Source of the DNA: JBGQDM01 sp041495845
Lineage (GTDB): Bacteria > Acidobacteriota > Terriglobia > Terriglobales > Acidobacteriaceae
Reading direction: 5' to 3'
DNA length: 52,723 nucleotides
Assembly (NCBI GenBank): GCA_041495845.1
Contig: JBGQDM010000007.1
Coordinates: 1 to 52,723 of the forward strand
The translations under genes were made by a program, and so were the position numbers. Below are positions 42,606 to 52,105 of this stretch, piece after piece. Below the pieces are notes generated by a model. That model was not told the DNA's origin. It did no database searches and was given only the letters and a program-made list of their open reading frames with translations. How positions within the stretch are numbered: the stretch's first letter is position 1; every line of letters begins with the position of its first letter.

Positions 42606-42623
42606 TAGTCGTTATAACGACTA
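42606..42623. promoter_or_regulatory. Perfect 18-bp palindrome upstream of the pirin gene
   Basis: TAGTCGTTATAACGACTA is fully self-complementary and lies 13 bp before the pirin ATG, just upstream of its ribosome site. It is AT-richer than its surroundings, fitting the operator of a dimeric repressor such as a MarR- or HxlR-type protein; none is encoded nearby. Confidence 0.65.
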
Positions 42624-42669
42624 TTAAATAGATGCGCTAGCCGGCCTTCGCGATTCAAGCCGTCAACGG

Positions 42670-43836
42670 CTAGAGGCGAGCCAGGATGGTGAGGTCCCAT
42701 AGAGCATAGCCGGAGAGGGCGGCGATGAGAAAGACCCGGATCCGGGCCGAGTGTCGGGTTTCGAGCAAGTCGGCGAAGATGCCGGCGAGAAAGCAAAACA
42801 AGAACGGGATAGCGACGAGGGCAAATCCCGCGCCGGGGAAGTGCGGAGCCCCCGCCGCCAGCACCAGGCAGAGGACCGCGACGAGCAACGGGGCAGTGTT
42901 GCCGAAATAGCGGGCGCGGGGCCACGCGGCGTAGACCACCAAGCAGACGGGAAGAAGAAGACTGAGAAGAGGGCAGGCGGAGCCGATTTCGAGCGCCAGG
43001 TGACGATAGGTTTCCGGAAGCAAAAACGCTGCCGGGGTCACATCGACAAAGCGGGCGTGGCGCAAACCGGCAACGAATGTTGCAAACTGAAAGAAGTAGG
43101 ATGCGGACAAGAGCAAGCCAAAAAGCACGGCGGCAGCAGACCAGATGCCAAGCGCGGCGCGACGGCGTTCCGGGGCGAGGTAGAGAAGAAAAGCCAGCGC
43201 CAACGGCAGAAGTACCGCCAGCGAGAACTGCATTCCGATGGCCATGGTGAGGGAGACGCCGAGAAGCAGGATGCGACGCCAGTTCCAGAGGACGACCTCG
43301 CGCGGAGCATATAGGGTATGGGCGGCGGCGATGGCGGTGAAAACAGCGCCGAACGCTCCCCAGGCGGCAAACATTTCTGGTTCGCTGCCCACGCCCGTGG
43401 CGGCGCGGACCATGCCGGGAGAAAAGCAGTAGAGAGCCAGGGAGACGTAACCGCCGGAATTCCCGAAAAGGCGGCGTGCTACATACCACAGCGAAGCACC
43501 GAGCAGGCATCCGGCCAGAAGATCGAGAACCCGGGGGAGCCAAGCCCAGGAGGGGAAATTGGAAGCATCCATCGGCGTGCGCCAAAGCAGTAGTGGAGCG
43601 CCAGCTACAAGTTCCCAGAGGGGGGAGCGCTGCGGGGAGAGTCCCGATGACACCGGCAGCTGGCCCCGCCATTTCGCCACGCCGGTCTGAAGCCGGGAGA
43701 TCTCCCGCGAGTCCGGCGGTGAGCTTTTCGTGTACGCCCTTACCAGACAGAGACACTGTGTGAGGAAGGCGAGCAGCAGAAGTCCGGCCAGGATTTGGGG
43801 CTTGCCGAAGCGCTCGCGATTGAAAATAAGTGACAT
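42670..43836 (-). CDS. Polytopic membrane protein, possibly glycosyltransferase-like
   Basis: 388 residues from ATG 43836; a start at 43860 is also possible and would share its CATG with the opposite gene's alternative start. About nine to ten hydrophobic helices cover most of the length. The order of an N-terminal helix, a large soluble loop (SSPPDSREISRLQTGVAKWR...), and then many helices resembles GT-C or PMT-type glycosyltransferases. An Asp-Ser-Arg-Glu lies at the start of the loop, but no decisive motif is present. The following repeat-free 77 bp separate it from the pirin start. Confidence 0.65.
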   Translation of the reverse strand: MSLIFNRERFGKPQILAGLLLLAFLTQCLCLVRAYTKSSPPDSREISRLQTGVAKWRGQLPVSSGLSPQRSPLWELVAGAPLLLWRTPMDASNFPSWAWLPRVLDLLAGCLLGASLWYVARRLFGNSGGYVSLALYCFSPGMVRAATGVGSEPEMFAAWGAFGAVFTAIAAAHTLYAPREVVLWNWRRILLLGVSLTMAIGMQFSLAVLLPLALAFLLYLAPERRRAALGIWSAAAVLFGLLLSASYFFQFATFVAGLRHARFVDVTPAAFLLPETYRHLALEIGSACPLLSLLLPVCLVVYAAWPRARYFGNTAPLLVAVLCLVLAAGAPHFPGAGFALVAIPFLFCFLAGIFADLLETRHSARIRVFLIAALSGYALWDLTILARL

Positions 43837-43888
43837 AAGCGGAAGCGAGTGTTTTACCATGTGGGGCCGCAACTCGGCGAACCCCGAC

Positions 43889-44965
43889 ATGGACGAATCC
43901 ACAAGCAACATCGCAAACGTAACCGAAATTCCTCCCACGCCGCCGCAGCCATCTCTGGGCGAGCGCATCTTCCTCGGACCTGACGGCCTGCGCGCCGAAT
44001 GGTGCTTTGCACTGTACTTGGCGATGCTGGCCGGGTTGATGACGCTTAACGGAATGCTATTGAGGCGGCTCCTGCCGAAGCCAGGTTCGCAATTGACACT
44101 GGCGCAGTTCGCGCTAGGGGAGGGGGCAGGGCTGCTGGCGGTGGTGCTGCCCGCGCTGGTGATGGCCTGGATTGAAAAGCGAAAGTTTGGGGATTACGGT
44201 CTGCCGCGGCAACACGCCTTTGGGCGCAAGTTCTGGGTGGGCGCGGGTTGGGGACTGGCGGCGATTACCGCGTTGCTGCTCATCCTGCGCGGGGCGCACG
44301 CCTTTTATTTTGGCAGCCTGGCGTTGAGCGGTCTCGCGATTGTGAAATATGCGCTGCTCTCCGGCTTTTTCTTTTTGCTGGTGGGCATTTTTGAAGAGTT
44401 CATGTTTCGCGGTTACACATTGTTCACGCTGACCCGCGGAACCGCACTTTGGCCGGCGGCAATTGTTTTCTTGGTGCTCATCGGGGCGACGCACCCCAGC
44501 AATTTGGGACTATTGCGTGTGGGCCTGGTGGCGGTGGTAGCAGTGACAGTGACATTGTTTCTTGCATTCATCGTGCGTCGCACAGGATTTTGGCCGGCGG
44601 CGATTGTTTTGTCGGTGCTGTTTGGGGCGGTGCACGGCGGCAATTCGGGGGAAACGCGGGTCGGACTGATGGCTGTGGTGGCAGTGGCATTGTTCTTCTG
44701 TTTCACCATCCGGCGGACCGGAGACCTGTGGTTTGCCGTCGGTTTCCACATGGCGTGGGATTGGGGAGAGAGTTATCTCTACGGAGTGGCCGACAGCGGC
44801 CAGGCTTTTCCGGGCAAGCTCATGAACTCGTCGTCACAGGGGCCGGCGTGGTTGAGCGGGGGCAGTGTGGGACCGGAAGGAAGTTATCTCGTGTTCGTGG
44901 TAATTGCCTTGATGGCCCTGGTGGTGCATTTCCTCTATCCGGCGCGGCGGGCGGAGCTTGTTTAG
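43889..44965 (+). CDS. CPBP family intramembrane metalloprotease with internal duplication
   Basis: 358 residues from ATG 43889; an in-frame ATG at 43859 is an alternative. The abortive-infection/CAAX protease motifs are EEFMFRG (motif 1) and VGFHMAWDWGES (final motif). The segment between them occurs twice: LWPAAIVFLVLIGATHPSNL...FIVRRTG (44447-44587) and FWPAAIVLSVLFGAVHGGNS...TIRRTG (44588-44723), both carrying the middle His motif. Normal members have one. Members act as prenyl-protein proteases, bacteriocin-immunity or unknown membrane proteases. It is transcribed divergently from the polytopic membrane gene. Confidence 0.88.
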   Translation: MDESTSNIANVTEIPPTPPQPSLGERIFLGPDGLRAEWCFALYLAMLAGLMTLNGMLLRRLLPKPGSQLTLAQFALGEGAGLLAVVLPALVMAWIEKRKFGDYGLPRQHAFGRKFWVGAGWGLAAITALLLILRGAHAFYFGSLALSGLAIVKYALLSGFFFLLVGIFEEFMFRGYTLFTLTRGTALWPAAIVFLVLIGATHPSNLGLLRVGLVAVVAVTVTLFLAFIVRRTGFWPAAIVLSVLFGAVHGGNSGETRVGLMAVVAVALFFCFTIRRTGDLWFAVGFHMAWDWGESYLYGVADSGQAFPGKLMNSSSQGPAWLSGGSVGPEGSYLVFVVIALMALVVHFLYPARRAELV

Positions 44966-45029
44966 TTGAAAGAAGCGGGGTGGATCGCAAAGACCCACGC
45001 TTTCGATTCCCGCGCCACACAATCTTCGT

Positions 45030-46550
45030 CTACCAGGAGTAGTGCACCGTGTAGGTGACGACCTGCTCGCCATTGGGCGCGACGGTCACGGGGAACTCAA
45101 AGGTCTGCGCATCTTTTTTCTGCCCCTGATGCGATTGCTGCGTGAGCTTCCAGTTGGTCCAGCGGTAGAGGTGTTCGACCACGCGCACGGTCACCGCTTC
45201 CTTCTTGTGATTGCGCACCCGGATCTCGAAAGTCTCGTCCATCCAGTTGTGATCAGCATCCACGCGGAAGTTGGTGCGCTTGCGTTCGCCGCGCAAGTCA
45301 AAGGAATTGCCGGTATAGAGGCGCAAGGTCTCGTCCTTGGGCGTGTGGTCAATCTGGTTTTCACCCACGAACTCGAGATGACCGTCGGTATCGCGGCGAT
45401 AAAACCGCAGGCGGCCTTTGGGCAACGGAATGCCGAGATGGTTGGTGTCTGAGTTCTTAAATTCCTGCATGACCCAGACTTTGGGATTGGAGACGGTGCC
45501 ATAGCTGGCGTCGCCGCGGATTTGCTCCGGTGAGTAGTAGCCGTACTGGCCGGTCTGGGCGCCGTCATAGACGTAAAGTCTTTGCGCGGTGATGCCCACC
45601 GTGCGCACAAACTCCACCTGCTTGGTCTCCTGATCGCGCAGCGTGCAGGGGCGCGCCAGGGTGTAGAGGTGGAATTCGTCAAAGGCCTTTTCGCGGACGA
45701 CCGGGGCCATGGCTTCGTCGCGCATTTCCAAAGCGCCTTTGGCGGCGTAGGCGCGGTTGGCGAGGGTGCCTTCGGTCAGCTTGTTGACATCGCCGGCCAT
45801 GAGTTTGATTTGCGCGTTTTCGAATGTCTTGCCGCTCTGGTTGCGCATGGTGATCCAGCCCACCAGATCAATCAGGTTGGTCTGGTTCTTTTGCGGGCCA
45901 TCGGTGACGACGAGGTTGTAGTCGGCCTGCCAGTTCATGCCGCCGCTGACGTAGGAAATCTCACCTTCGGTGCGGCCCTCGCGATTGGTTTCGAGTTGCC
46001 AACTCAGCGTGGGCTTGAGGATGGAGTCGGCGCTGAGCGCGGGAAACAACGGCTGGCCGGGCAGGCCAAAGCGCAACACGCCATCCACTTCAATGATGGG
46101 CTGGCCGGAGCCGGGCTGCGGATAACCGTTGTTGTAGGCCGCGCTGGGGATGTAGCCGCTGCGAATGATCTTGCCTTTGATCGTTTCCTGGTGGTCGCCG
46201 CGCTGGACGAGAAAATCAATCGTCTTGCCTTCGTAGAAGGAAAGCAGCAGTTCCTGCGAAATGGGATCGTTGCGGTAACTTTGCTCGAGAATCTGCAGTG
46301 GCCGGCCGGAGAGATCGCGCAGGATCACGGAATCCGGTTCGAGATGTGAAGTCATGCCGGTGAACTGTACGTGGTTGATGCCGGTGCGCAGGTCGAGTGG
46401 CAGGATTTCGCGGGCTACGAAAAAATTCTGATTGTAGATGGTGAGGACGGGCTCGCTGCCCGCAGCAGTGGTCTTTCCATTCTCCTGTGCAGGCGCAACG
46501 GCGGAAAGCAGTACGGCCGCAAACAGGCACAAAATCTGGCGTTTCAGCAT
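45030..46550 (-). CDS. Exported DUF4139-domain protein
   Basis: 506 residues. A signal peptide (MLKRQILCLFAAVLLSAVAPAQ) is followed by an all-beta protein with the DUF4139 pattern: TIYNQNFFVAREILPLDLRTGINHVQFTGM, then TLSWQLETNREGRTEGEISYVSGGMNWQADYNLVV, WITMRNQSGKTFENAQIKLMAGDVN, and the closing VEHLYRWTNWKLTQQSH and VTYTVHYSW. The family is predicted to be periplasmic or outer-membrane and its function is unknown; it is common in Acidobacteriota. The stop is 64 bp from the convergent CPBP gene. Confidence 0.88.
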   Translation of the reverse strand: MLKRQILCLFAAVLLSAVAPAQENGKTTAAGSEPVLTIYNQNFFVAREILPLDLRTGINHVQFTGMTSHLEPDSVILRDLSGRPLQILEQSYRNDPISQELLLSFYEGKTIDFLVQRGDHQETIKGKIIRSGYIPSAAYNNGYPQPGSGQPIIEVDGVLRFGLPGQPLFPALSADSILKPTLSWQLETNREGRTEGEISYVSGGMNWQADYNLVVTDGPQKNQTNLIDLVGWITMRNQSGKTFENAQIKLMAGDVNKLTEGTLANRAYAAKGALEMRDEAMAPVVREKAFDEFHLYTLARPCTLRDQETKQVEFVRTVGITAQRLYVYDGAQTGQYGYYSPEQIRGDASYGTVSNPKVWVMQEFKNSDTNHLGIPLPKGRLRFYRRDTDGHLEFVGENQIDHTPKDETLRLYTGNSFDLRGERKRTNFRVDADHNWMDETFEIRVRNHKKEAVTVRVVEHLYRWTNWKLTQQSHQGQKKDAQTFEFPVTVAPNGEQVVTYTVHYSW

Positions 46551-46709
46551 GGTGTCCCTCGTGGGGGCGGCGTTTTGGGGAAGCCGTCCGCACTGCAGGA
46601 AGAACGCCGGGAGTCAGGTTTCTTGCGCGGGAAAGGTGGGGGTTACGGAAGTGACGCAGGGTAACGTGCACAGGGGCAGGCGACGGCGGCTGCCCCTGAG
46701 GGATCGAGC

Positions 46710-47747
46710 TTACGCAGCAGGTTGCGGAGTCTTCGGCCAGCCGAAGAAATTCTTCGCAACCCAACGCAGGAACTTCCAGCCGACGGCAGCGAGGGCGATG
46801 ATGGTGACGATCCAGAGCGCAATCGCGGGCAGCAGCACAACGAACTGGAACATGCTGGCCGCGAAGTCTCCGAGGGCGTCCACGCCGTCGCGGAGAGCTA
46901 GCTTGGCCCGAAAGAGTGGACGCCAGTGCAGGCCAAAGACCGCGACATCAGCATCGGCGAAAAGGCTGACCGTGATGGTGACAGTTTCCACGCGCTTGGA
47001 AAGTGTGGTGAATTCAGCATGGAGCTGTTCGATCTCGCCTCGGATTTCGCCAAGCTTTTCACTCACCGCGAGAGTGTCTTTGACGGAAGCGGCGCGCTTC
47101 AAGATTTGCAGATATTGCTGCTCGGTGGCGCGCAGGTTGCGGAGGCGTGCTTCCGTGTCCACGTACTGCCGCGTTACGTCTTCAGCCTCCGTGCGTTCCG
47201 ACTCCACCCGCAGGGCGAGCTTGCGGATTTCGGTCCGGGCCTCTTCCGCCCGGCCGGCAGGCACCTGAATGGAGACCGACGCAGATGTCGCCTGGGCTCC
47301 GCTGACTTGCGAGCTCACCAGATAGCCGCCGAATTTCACGGCGAGCTGATGGATGGCTTCCGCAGCGGCGCGAGGATTTCTTACAACGAGGTCGAAGGCT
47401 GTGTTGCGCGTGACTTTACGGTTGGAGTCCTCAGCGTCGAGGGGTAGTGAAGAGTTTGCGACCGCCAATTCTGCAGCCATTCGAGGCGCTCTGCCAGGAA
47501 CTCCGCCAAAAATGCCGGAGTGAGCTGCCGAGGACCAATAAGAAGAAGGCACGAAGCCAAACGGGCCTCGACGGTCGCGCACTGCAGCCAGTCCGGTGGC
47601 TTTCTCCGTCTCGATGGCGTGGCGGTAGAACTGGCTGTTGACGACTTCCTGCACTGTAATCAGGCCGAGAACAACGAGCAGCGCGCCTTTGCCAATTTCC
47701 TTGCGCAGCGGCCAAAGGTGGCGGATGGTTTTCATGAAGCGCTCCAT
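46710..47747 (-). CDS. DUF4349 membrane protein
   Basis: 345 residues (a start at the second Met, 47735, is equally possible). An N-terminal transmembrane segment (about 22-40; GALLVVLGLITVQEVVNS) precedes a periplasmic DUF4349 domain (VTRNTAFDLVVRNPRAAAEAIHQLAVKFGGYLVSSQ, then VSIQVPAGRAEEARTEIRKLA). A long coiled coil follows (VTRQYVDTEARLRNLRATEQ to about 260), and a C-terminal transmembrane helix (about 305-325; VVLLPAIALWIVTIIALAAV). It resembles anti-sigma-like or envelope-stress proteins, but its role is unknown. Confidence 0.87.
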   Translation of the reverse strand: MERFMKTIRHLWPLRKEIGKGALLVVLGLITVQEVVNSQFYRHAIETEKATGLAAVRDRRGPFGFVPSSYWSSAAHSGIFGGVPGRAPRMAAELAVANSSLPLDAEDSNRKVTRNTAFDLVVRNPRAAAEAIHQLAVKFGGYLVSSQVSGAQATSASVSIQVPAGRAEEARTEIRKLALRVESERTEAEDVTRQYVDTEARLRNLRATEQQYLQILKRAASVKDTLAVSEKLGEIRGEIEQLHAEFTTLSKRVETVTITVSLFADADVAVFGLHWRPLFRAKLALRDGVDALGDFAASMFQFVVLLPAIALWIVTIIALAAVGWKFLRWVAKNFFGWPKTPQPAA

Positions 47748-47888
47748 ACTTCTGATATAGACCGGATAACGCGGGGGAAAGTTCCCGCGAGACCAAAGGA
47801 AGAACGGAGCAGGGGTGTTAGCTTGCAGAAATCGCGTAAGAAATTGTTGGCGGAGCTGGGCTCCGCACGTGAGTGGTTGCCCATCACT

Positions 47889-50065
47889 CTACAGCCGAAA
47901 CCGGTATTTGACCTGCGCATAGACCTGGCGCGTCAGGTTCCAGTGCGTGCCGCCGAAGGTGTTGCTCTGATCGAGCTGGTAGCGGCGGTTGGCAAGGTTC
48001 AGCGCGGTGACTCCCACCGACCAGTTCTCGCCGAGCGATTTGCCGAGCGACAGGTCAAACGTTGTGTGCGGTGCGAGATGGTCAGGGCCATCTCCGTTCA
48101 GAAAGCCCGAGCCGTAGGCGATGTTGGTGGAGGCCCAGCTCCGCAAGGGAAGGCGCGCTTCTACGCCCGTGCTGAGCGTGTCCCGCTGGTCGTGGTCGAG
48201 AAGAAGTAGCCCGTGTCTTTGCCGGGAGACTCTAAGTTGGTCAGGCCGCCCGTGATGCCGCCGCGTCCCTGGACAAACTGGTGCGACCAAGCGAGATGCA
48301 GGCTGAGACGGCGAGCGAGTTGCGGCGAGCGCAGGGTGACTTCAGTGCCCTTGATGCGGGCGCGGGCGATGGTGAGGGGGGAAAAGATATTGGAATTGCC
48401 CAGCGCGTCGTGGTCAAAAAAGTTCTTCGCGTTGGTGCGGAAGTAATCGGTGTCGAGCACCCATCCGCGCAGCGGAATGGTGAGTCCGAAGTCAACTTGC
48501 TGATCGCGTTCGCCACGCAGCGGAAGAAACGGCGCACTGGAAAGAATCGGCTGCGTGATGGTCAACAACGGCGGTGCCTGGTAATAGCGGCCAAAGAAAC
48601 CGCGTACTACCCAGCGAAGTTTGGGAATCTGAATGGCGGCGCCGGCGCGTGGATCGGCCACGTTTTCCGTTACGCCGCCAGAGAAGCGCGTCAGCCGCAC
48701 ACCGCCGTTGAGCGTCAGCCACGACAAGGGCTTGTACTGGTCTTCCGCATAGAACGCGGTCAGGCTGGCCCACTGGATGTCACGTCCGGGTGGGATGGTC
48801 AGTTCTTCCGAAGTCAGCGAAAAGAAGTGGTTGTCGCGCAAAGCGAGACTCTGTACTCCGATATGGGTGTTGTGGCGGCCGCGATTCACTGCCACCTGCA
48901 CCACGCCGCCGGTGTAGTTGGAACCACGATCATCCTGCGTGCCGGCGCCATCATAGTGGGCACGGTTGAAATGGTAGAAGGGCGAGAGGGTGAAGAGCAC
49001 GCCGGGCGCTGCAGTATGCAGCCACGAAAGATTCGTAAATGCGTCCCGTTCGTCCTCCACGTCATGGAGGCCGGTGGCTTGCTGGTCGGGATCGTTGGGC
49101 ACCTGGTAGTGATCGCCACGAACGGAAGTGGTCAACCGCAACTGGTCGGCGGGCGTACGGTTGAAAATGACCGAACCAAACCCGCTCAGCCCTGAACTCT
49201 GATTGTGGAACACGGCGGGTGTGGGCGTTTCCAGCCCGAGACTGGAACGATTGCCGGAGAGCGAGCCGTACCAGGCCAGGCGTTCGCTGTGGTCGCCGAA
49301 GCTCAGTTGACTGTTGGTGGTGTAGAAGTTGCCAAGACTGGCGACGATTTCGCCTTGGCGGTCACGCTCAAAGCCAGACCGGGGCACGACGTTGAAGACG
49401 CCATAGGCGCGGTCGCCGTATTCCGCGGAAAATCCGCCGCGCTGCACTTCCAGGTAGTCCATGTCTTTGGGGTCGAACTGCGGGCCGACATTGGAGGCGA
49501 TATTGGTGTTGGGCACGGGTACGCCATCAAGCAGCCAGGTGATCTGATGGCCGCCGCGCATGTGCAGTTGATCGTGCACAACGTAAGCTCCGGGCACGTA
49601 GTTTGTAATCACGGCCAGACTGTTGGTCTGGTCGGCGCCGGGGGTGCGCGCAATGCGGTCGCGGCTGAGGACGGTGGTGGGTGTGGAAGTCTCCGGGTTG
49701 ACGTCAGGCGTGGCAGCAGAAACCTCGACGACCTGCTCGGTGCGCGCGAGTTGCAGCGAGAAATGCAGGTTGGCGTCGCGCTGGGAAGTGAGCAGCAGGG
49801 TTTGCTGCTGCGGGGCAAAGCCGGCCCGGGAGACGCTAACGTGGTACTGGCCGAGCGGGACGGCGTCAAAGCGGAACTCGCCGCGGCTGTCACTGGTGAT
49901 GCTGCGGTTCCAGTCGGAAGCAGCGGACTGCAACGCGACTTGGGCACCGGGCACGGGGCGATGTTGCGGGTCGTGAATCAAGCCCCGGATGCTTCCGGTG
50001 ACGGAGGCGAAGACACTGGTGCAGAAAACGAGCGACACAACAGCTACGAAACGAAAAGCGTGCAT
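47889..50065 (-). pseudogene. TonB-dependent receptor interrupted by one frameshift
   Basis: The first frame runs from ATG 50065 to a stop at 48161; the second frame continues the barrel to a proper end (LTRQVYAQVKYRFRL) at 47889. The junction is in GAGAAGAAG near 48198-48206, where one missing base would restore GYFFLDHDQRDTLSTGVEA. The combined product would be about 725 residues: signal peptide, carboxypeptidase-regulatory-like domain (GSIRGLIHDPQHRPVPGAQV...), plug (LAVITNYVPGAYVVHDQLHMRGGHQITWLLDGVPVPNTN region) and barrel. The shift may be a real disruption, a sequencing error in a short repeat, or phase variation. A Cys/His-rich exported protein lies just upstream. Confidence 0.85.
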
Positions 50066-50194
50066 CGGAGATCCCTGTGATGTTGGTAAAACGCTCATCA
50101 GTCGGCACGAACTTGCGAGCCTGGCGTTGCGGCGTCAGGAATCAGAAAGCAGCCAGCGACGACACGCGCGGGCTCAAGCAAGATCGTGGAAAGT

Positions 50195-50551
50195 TCAGGC
50201 GGCGGCCGGAGCCGGAGGAGCGCGGACGGAACGACAGGAGCGCAGAGAAAAATTCTTGTGCGCCGGCGCGGCGGGCAGCGCCACCGGGGCTGCAAGGTGG
50301 CTGGCGTACAGGGTGGAGGTGGGAGCAAGGTGCGCTGTCTGCTGCACCTTGAGGGCGCGACAACATTCATGTTGCAGGCAACACTCTCGGGTGCGAACAC
50401 TCACGCCGCCGGTCTCATGATGGCAATGAGGCTGCTTGCGCAAGCAGCACGCATGCTGGTTTGCCGGGGCTGGGACGAAGGCCAGCGCTGTCGGGGCAAG
50501 GATCGCCGAGGTCAGCAACAGCAACAACGCGCTGGCGATGATGCGTTTCAT
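50195..50551 (-). CDS. Small exported Cys/His-rich protein
   Basis: 118 residues from ATG 50551. A clear signal peptide (MKRIIASALLLLLTSAILAP, cleavage near ALAF) is followed by a cluster of Cys and His: NQHACCLRKQPHCHHETGG, then RECCLQHECCRAL. Seven Cys and six His lie within about 45 residues, which fits binding of a soft metal such as copper or zinc, or disulfides in the periplasm. The remainder is Ala/Pro-rich. It lies 130 bp upstream of the TonB-dependent receptor on the same strand, so the two may form a metal-related unit; that link is inference. Confidence 0.72.
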   Translation of the reverse strand: MKRIIASALLLLLTSAILAPTALAFVPAPANQHACCLRKQPHCHHETGGVSVRTRECCLQHECCRALKVQQTAHLAPTSTLYASHLAAPVALPAAPAHKNFSLRSCRSVRAPPAPAAA

Positions 50552-50848
50552 AAGCCTGGAAAGCTGGGTAGTCCCGAACCCCACGTTGGGACGAGGATAG
50601 GACAGCGGGAGCGGAATTGCAATGCGGGACGGGCGCGGGCCTTCGATTTCCTCGAGGGCAGGCTGCTCCCGTCCCCCACCGGCTGCGACTACTTGCCCAC
50701 GATGGGTGCGGATGTCTAGAACGCAGGATAGTAAACACTGCGGGATGGGGCAGGGCGCAAAGTCGTTACACGCAAGGGAGTCAACAACGCCCGAGGGGAG
50801 CTAAATCCGCGATTCGGTGCGCCGGTGTCTTAGAATAGAAAGATCGCC
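50552..50848. other. Gene-free divergent promoter region
   Basis: 297 bp between the Cys/His-rich gene and the hydrolase, which point away from each other. I see no repeat, palindrome of note, or convincing -35/-10 pair; the ribosome site of the hydrolase is also weak. Confidence 0.4.
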
Positions 50849-51967
50849 ATGCCCAAGTGGTACGACAAATGGATGTATGACTGGGAGACGCGGCTCACGC
50901 TGGTGGACTCGAACCGGGTGGTGCGCCCGCTGGAGTGGGGGATTGACTGGACCGACACGTGGCCCTGCCGCGACGGACTGGGACCGGGCGAGATGCCGGC
51001 CAGTCCGGAAGCCTACTTGCGCGCCTATAACGAGCGCATCGCGGCGGACAGCGACGAGTTTTTTTCCTACCGGACGCCGACGGATTTCCGGGTTGAAGAC
51101 CGCCAAGTGCAGGTGTTCTCGACGCGAGCCGCGCCGGAACCGCACCTCGAAGAGAAAGTTCGCGGGCAGCGCGGGCACTATCTGCGCTTCACATCGCCGG
51201 TGCACACGCGTCACCCCGAAAACAATCTGGTGAATGCGCGCTGGTTTCCCACGAGGGGCAAGCGGGCGGTGGTGGTGCTGCCACACTGGAACGCGAATGG
51301 CATTCAGTACAACGGGTTATGCCAGATCTTGCAGCGGCTGGGGATTGCCAGTTTGCGCCTGAGCCTGCCCTATCACGACGTTCGGAAACCGGCGGAAACC
51401 CAGCGGTCGGATTATGCGGTGTCGGCGAACATTGGGCGGACGCTGGATTCGGCACGACAGGGGATTGTGGATTTGCGTTCGTGCTTCGACTGGCTGGAGA
51501 GTCAGGGCTACACGCAATTGGGTGTGGTGGGAACGAGCCTGGGCTCGTGTTACGCGTTCTTGACTGCGGCGCATGAGCCGCGCATCCAGGTGGCGGCGTT
51601 TAACCACGCTTCAACCTACTTTGCCGACGTGATGTGGACGGGCCAATCGACGCGCCATGTGCGCGAAGGACTGGAAGCAGAGATCACGCTGGAGCGCGTG
51701 CGGCCGCTGTTTATGGCGATCAGCCCGGCGGCATATTTCGATCACTACGCACGCGTCCCCAAGAAAACGCTGATTATTTTTGCCAAGTACGATCTGACGT
51801 TCCTGCCGGAATTTTCGCGTCAGATTGTGAGCGAGTTCCACCGGCGGCACCTGCCGCTGAAGTCGGTGGAGCTCCCCTGCGGCCATTACACGTGCGGGGA
51901 AGCGCCGTTTGTATATCTGGACGGCTGGCACCTGGTGAACTTTGTAAGGACGGAGCTGCGGGCGTAG
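50849..51967 (+). CDS. Alpha/beta-hydrolase (ABHD18-like)
   Basis: 372 residues, cytoplasmic by absence of a signal. The hydrolase fold begins at about 137 (KRAVVVLPHWNANGIQYNGLC). The nucleophile elbow is VVGTSLGSCYAF (Ser at about 232), the acid is probably in IIFAKYDLTFLP and the His in VELPCGHYTCGEAPF. The N-terminal 110 residues (MPKWYDKWMYDWETRLTLVD, EFFSYRTPTDFRV) are a family-specific cap. I recall similar uncharacterised proteins in Acidobacteriota. The reaction is unknown; it is probably an esterase or related enzyme. It is a single gene before a TonB-domain gene. Confidence 0.83.
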   Translation: MPKWYDKWMYDWETRLTLVDSNRVVRPLEWGIDWTDTWPCRDGLGPGEMPASPEAYLRAYNERIAADSDEFFSYRTPTDFRVEDRQVQVFSTRAAPEPHLEEKVRGQRGHYLRFTSPVHTRHPENNLVNARWFPTRGKRAVVVLPHWNANGIQYNGLCQILQRLGIASLRLSLPYHDVRKPAETQRSDYAVSANIGRTLDSARQGIVDLRSCFDWLESQGYTQLGVVGTSLGSCYAFLTAAHEPRIQVAAFNHASTYFADVMWTGQSTRHVREGLEAEITLERVRPLFMAISPAAYFDHYARVPKKTLIIFAKYDLTFLPEFSRQIVSEFHRRHLPLKSVELPCGHYTCGEAPFVYLDGWHLVNFVRTELRA

Positions 51968-52105
51968 GTGTTTGACAGGTCTCCCCGCGACACCGCTTCC
52001 CGCTGAAATGTTTCTCGTTAACCAGAACTATTTCTTTCGCCGCGCGGGAACGTTCTCCCGCACGCACGGTGTCCTTACCGGAAGAACTTTCTTTCGGCGG
52101 ACACC

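Noticed and set aside
42593..43756. Apparent 620-residue protein fusing a new N-terminus to pirin
   Set aside because: The extra 388 residues are an off-frame reading of the membrane protein gene on the same strand, and a good ribosome site marks the pirin start at 42592.
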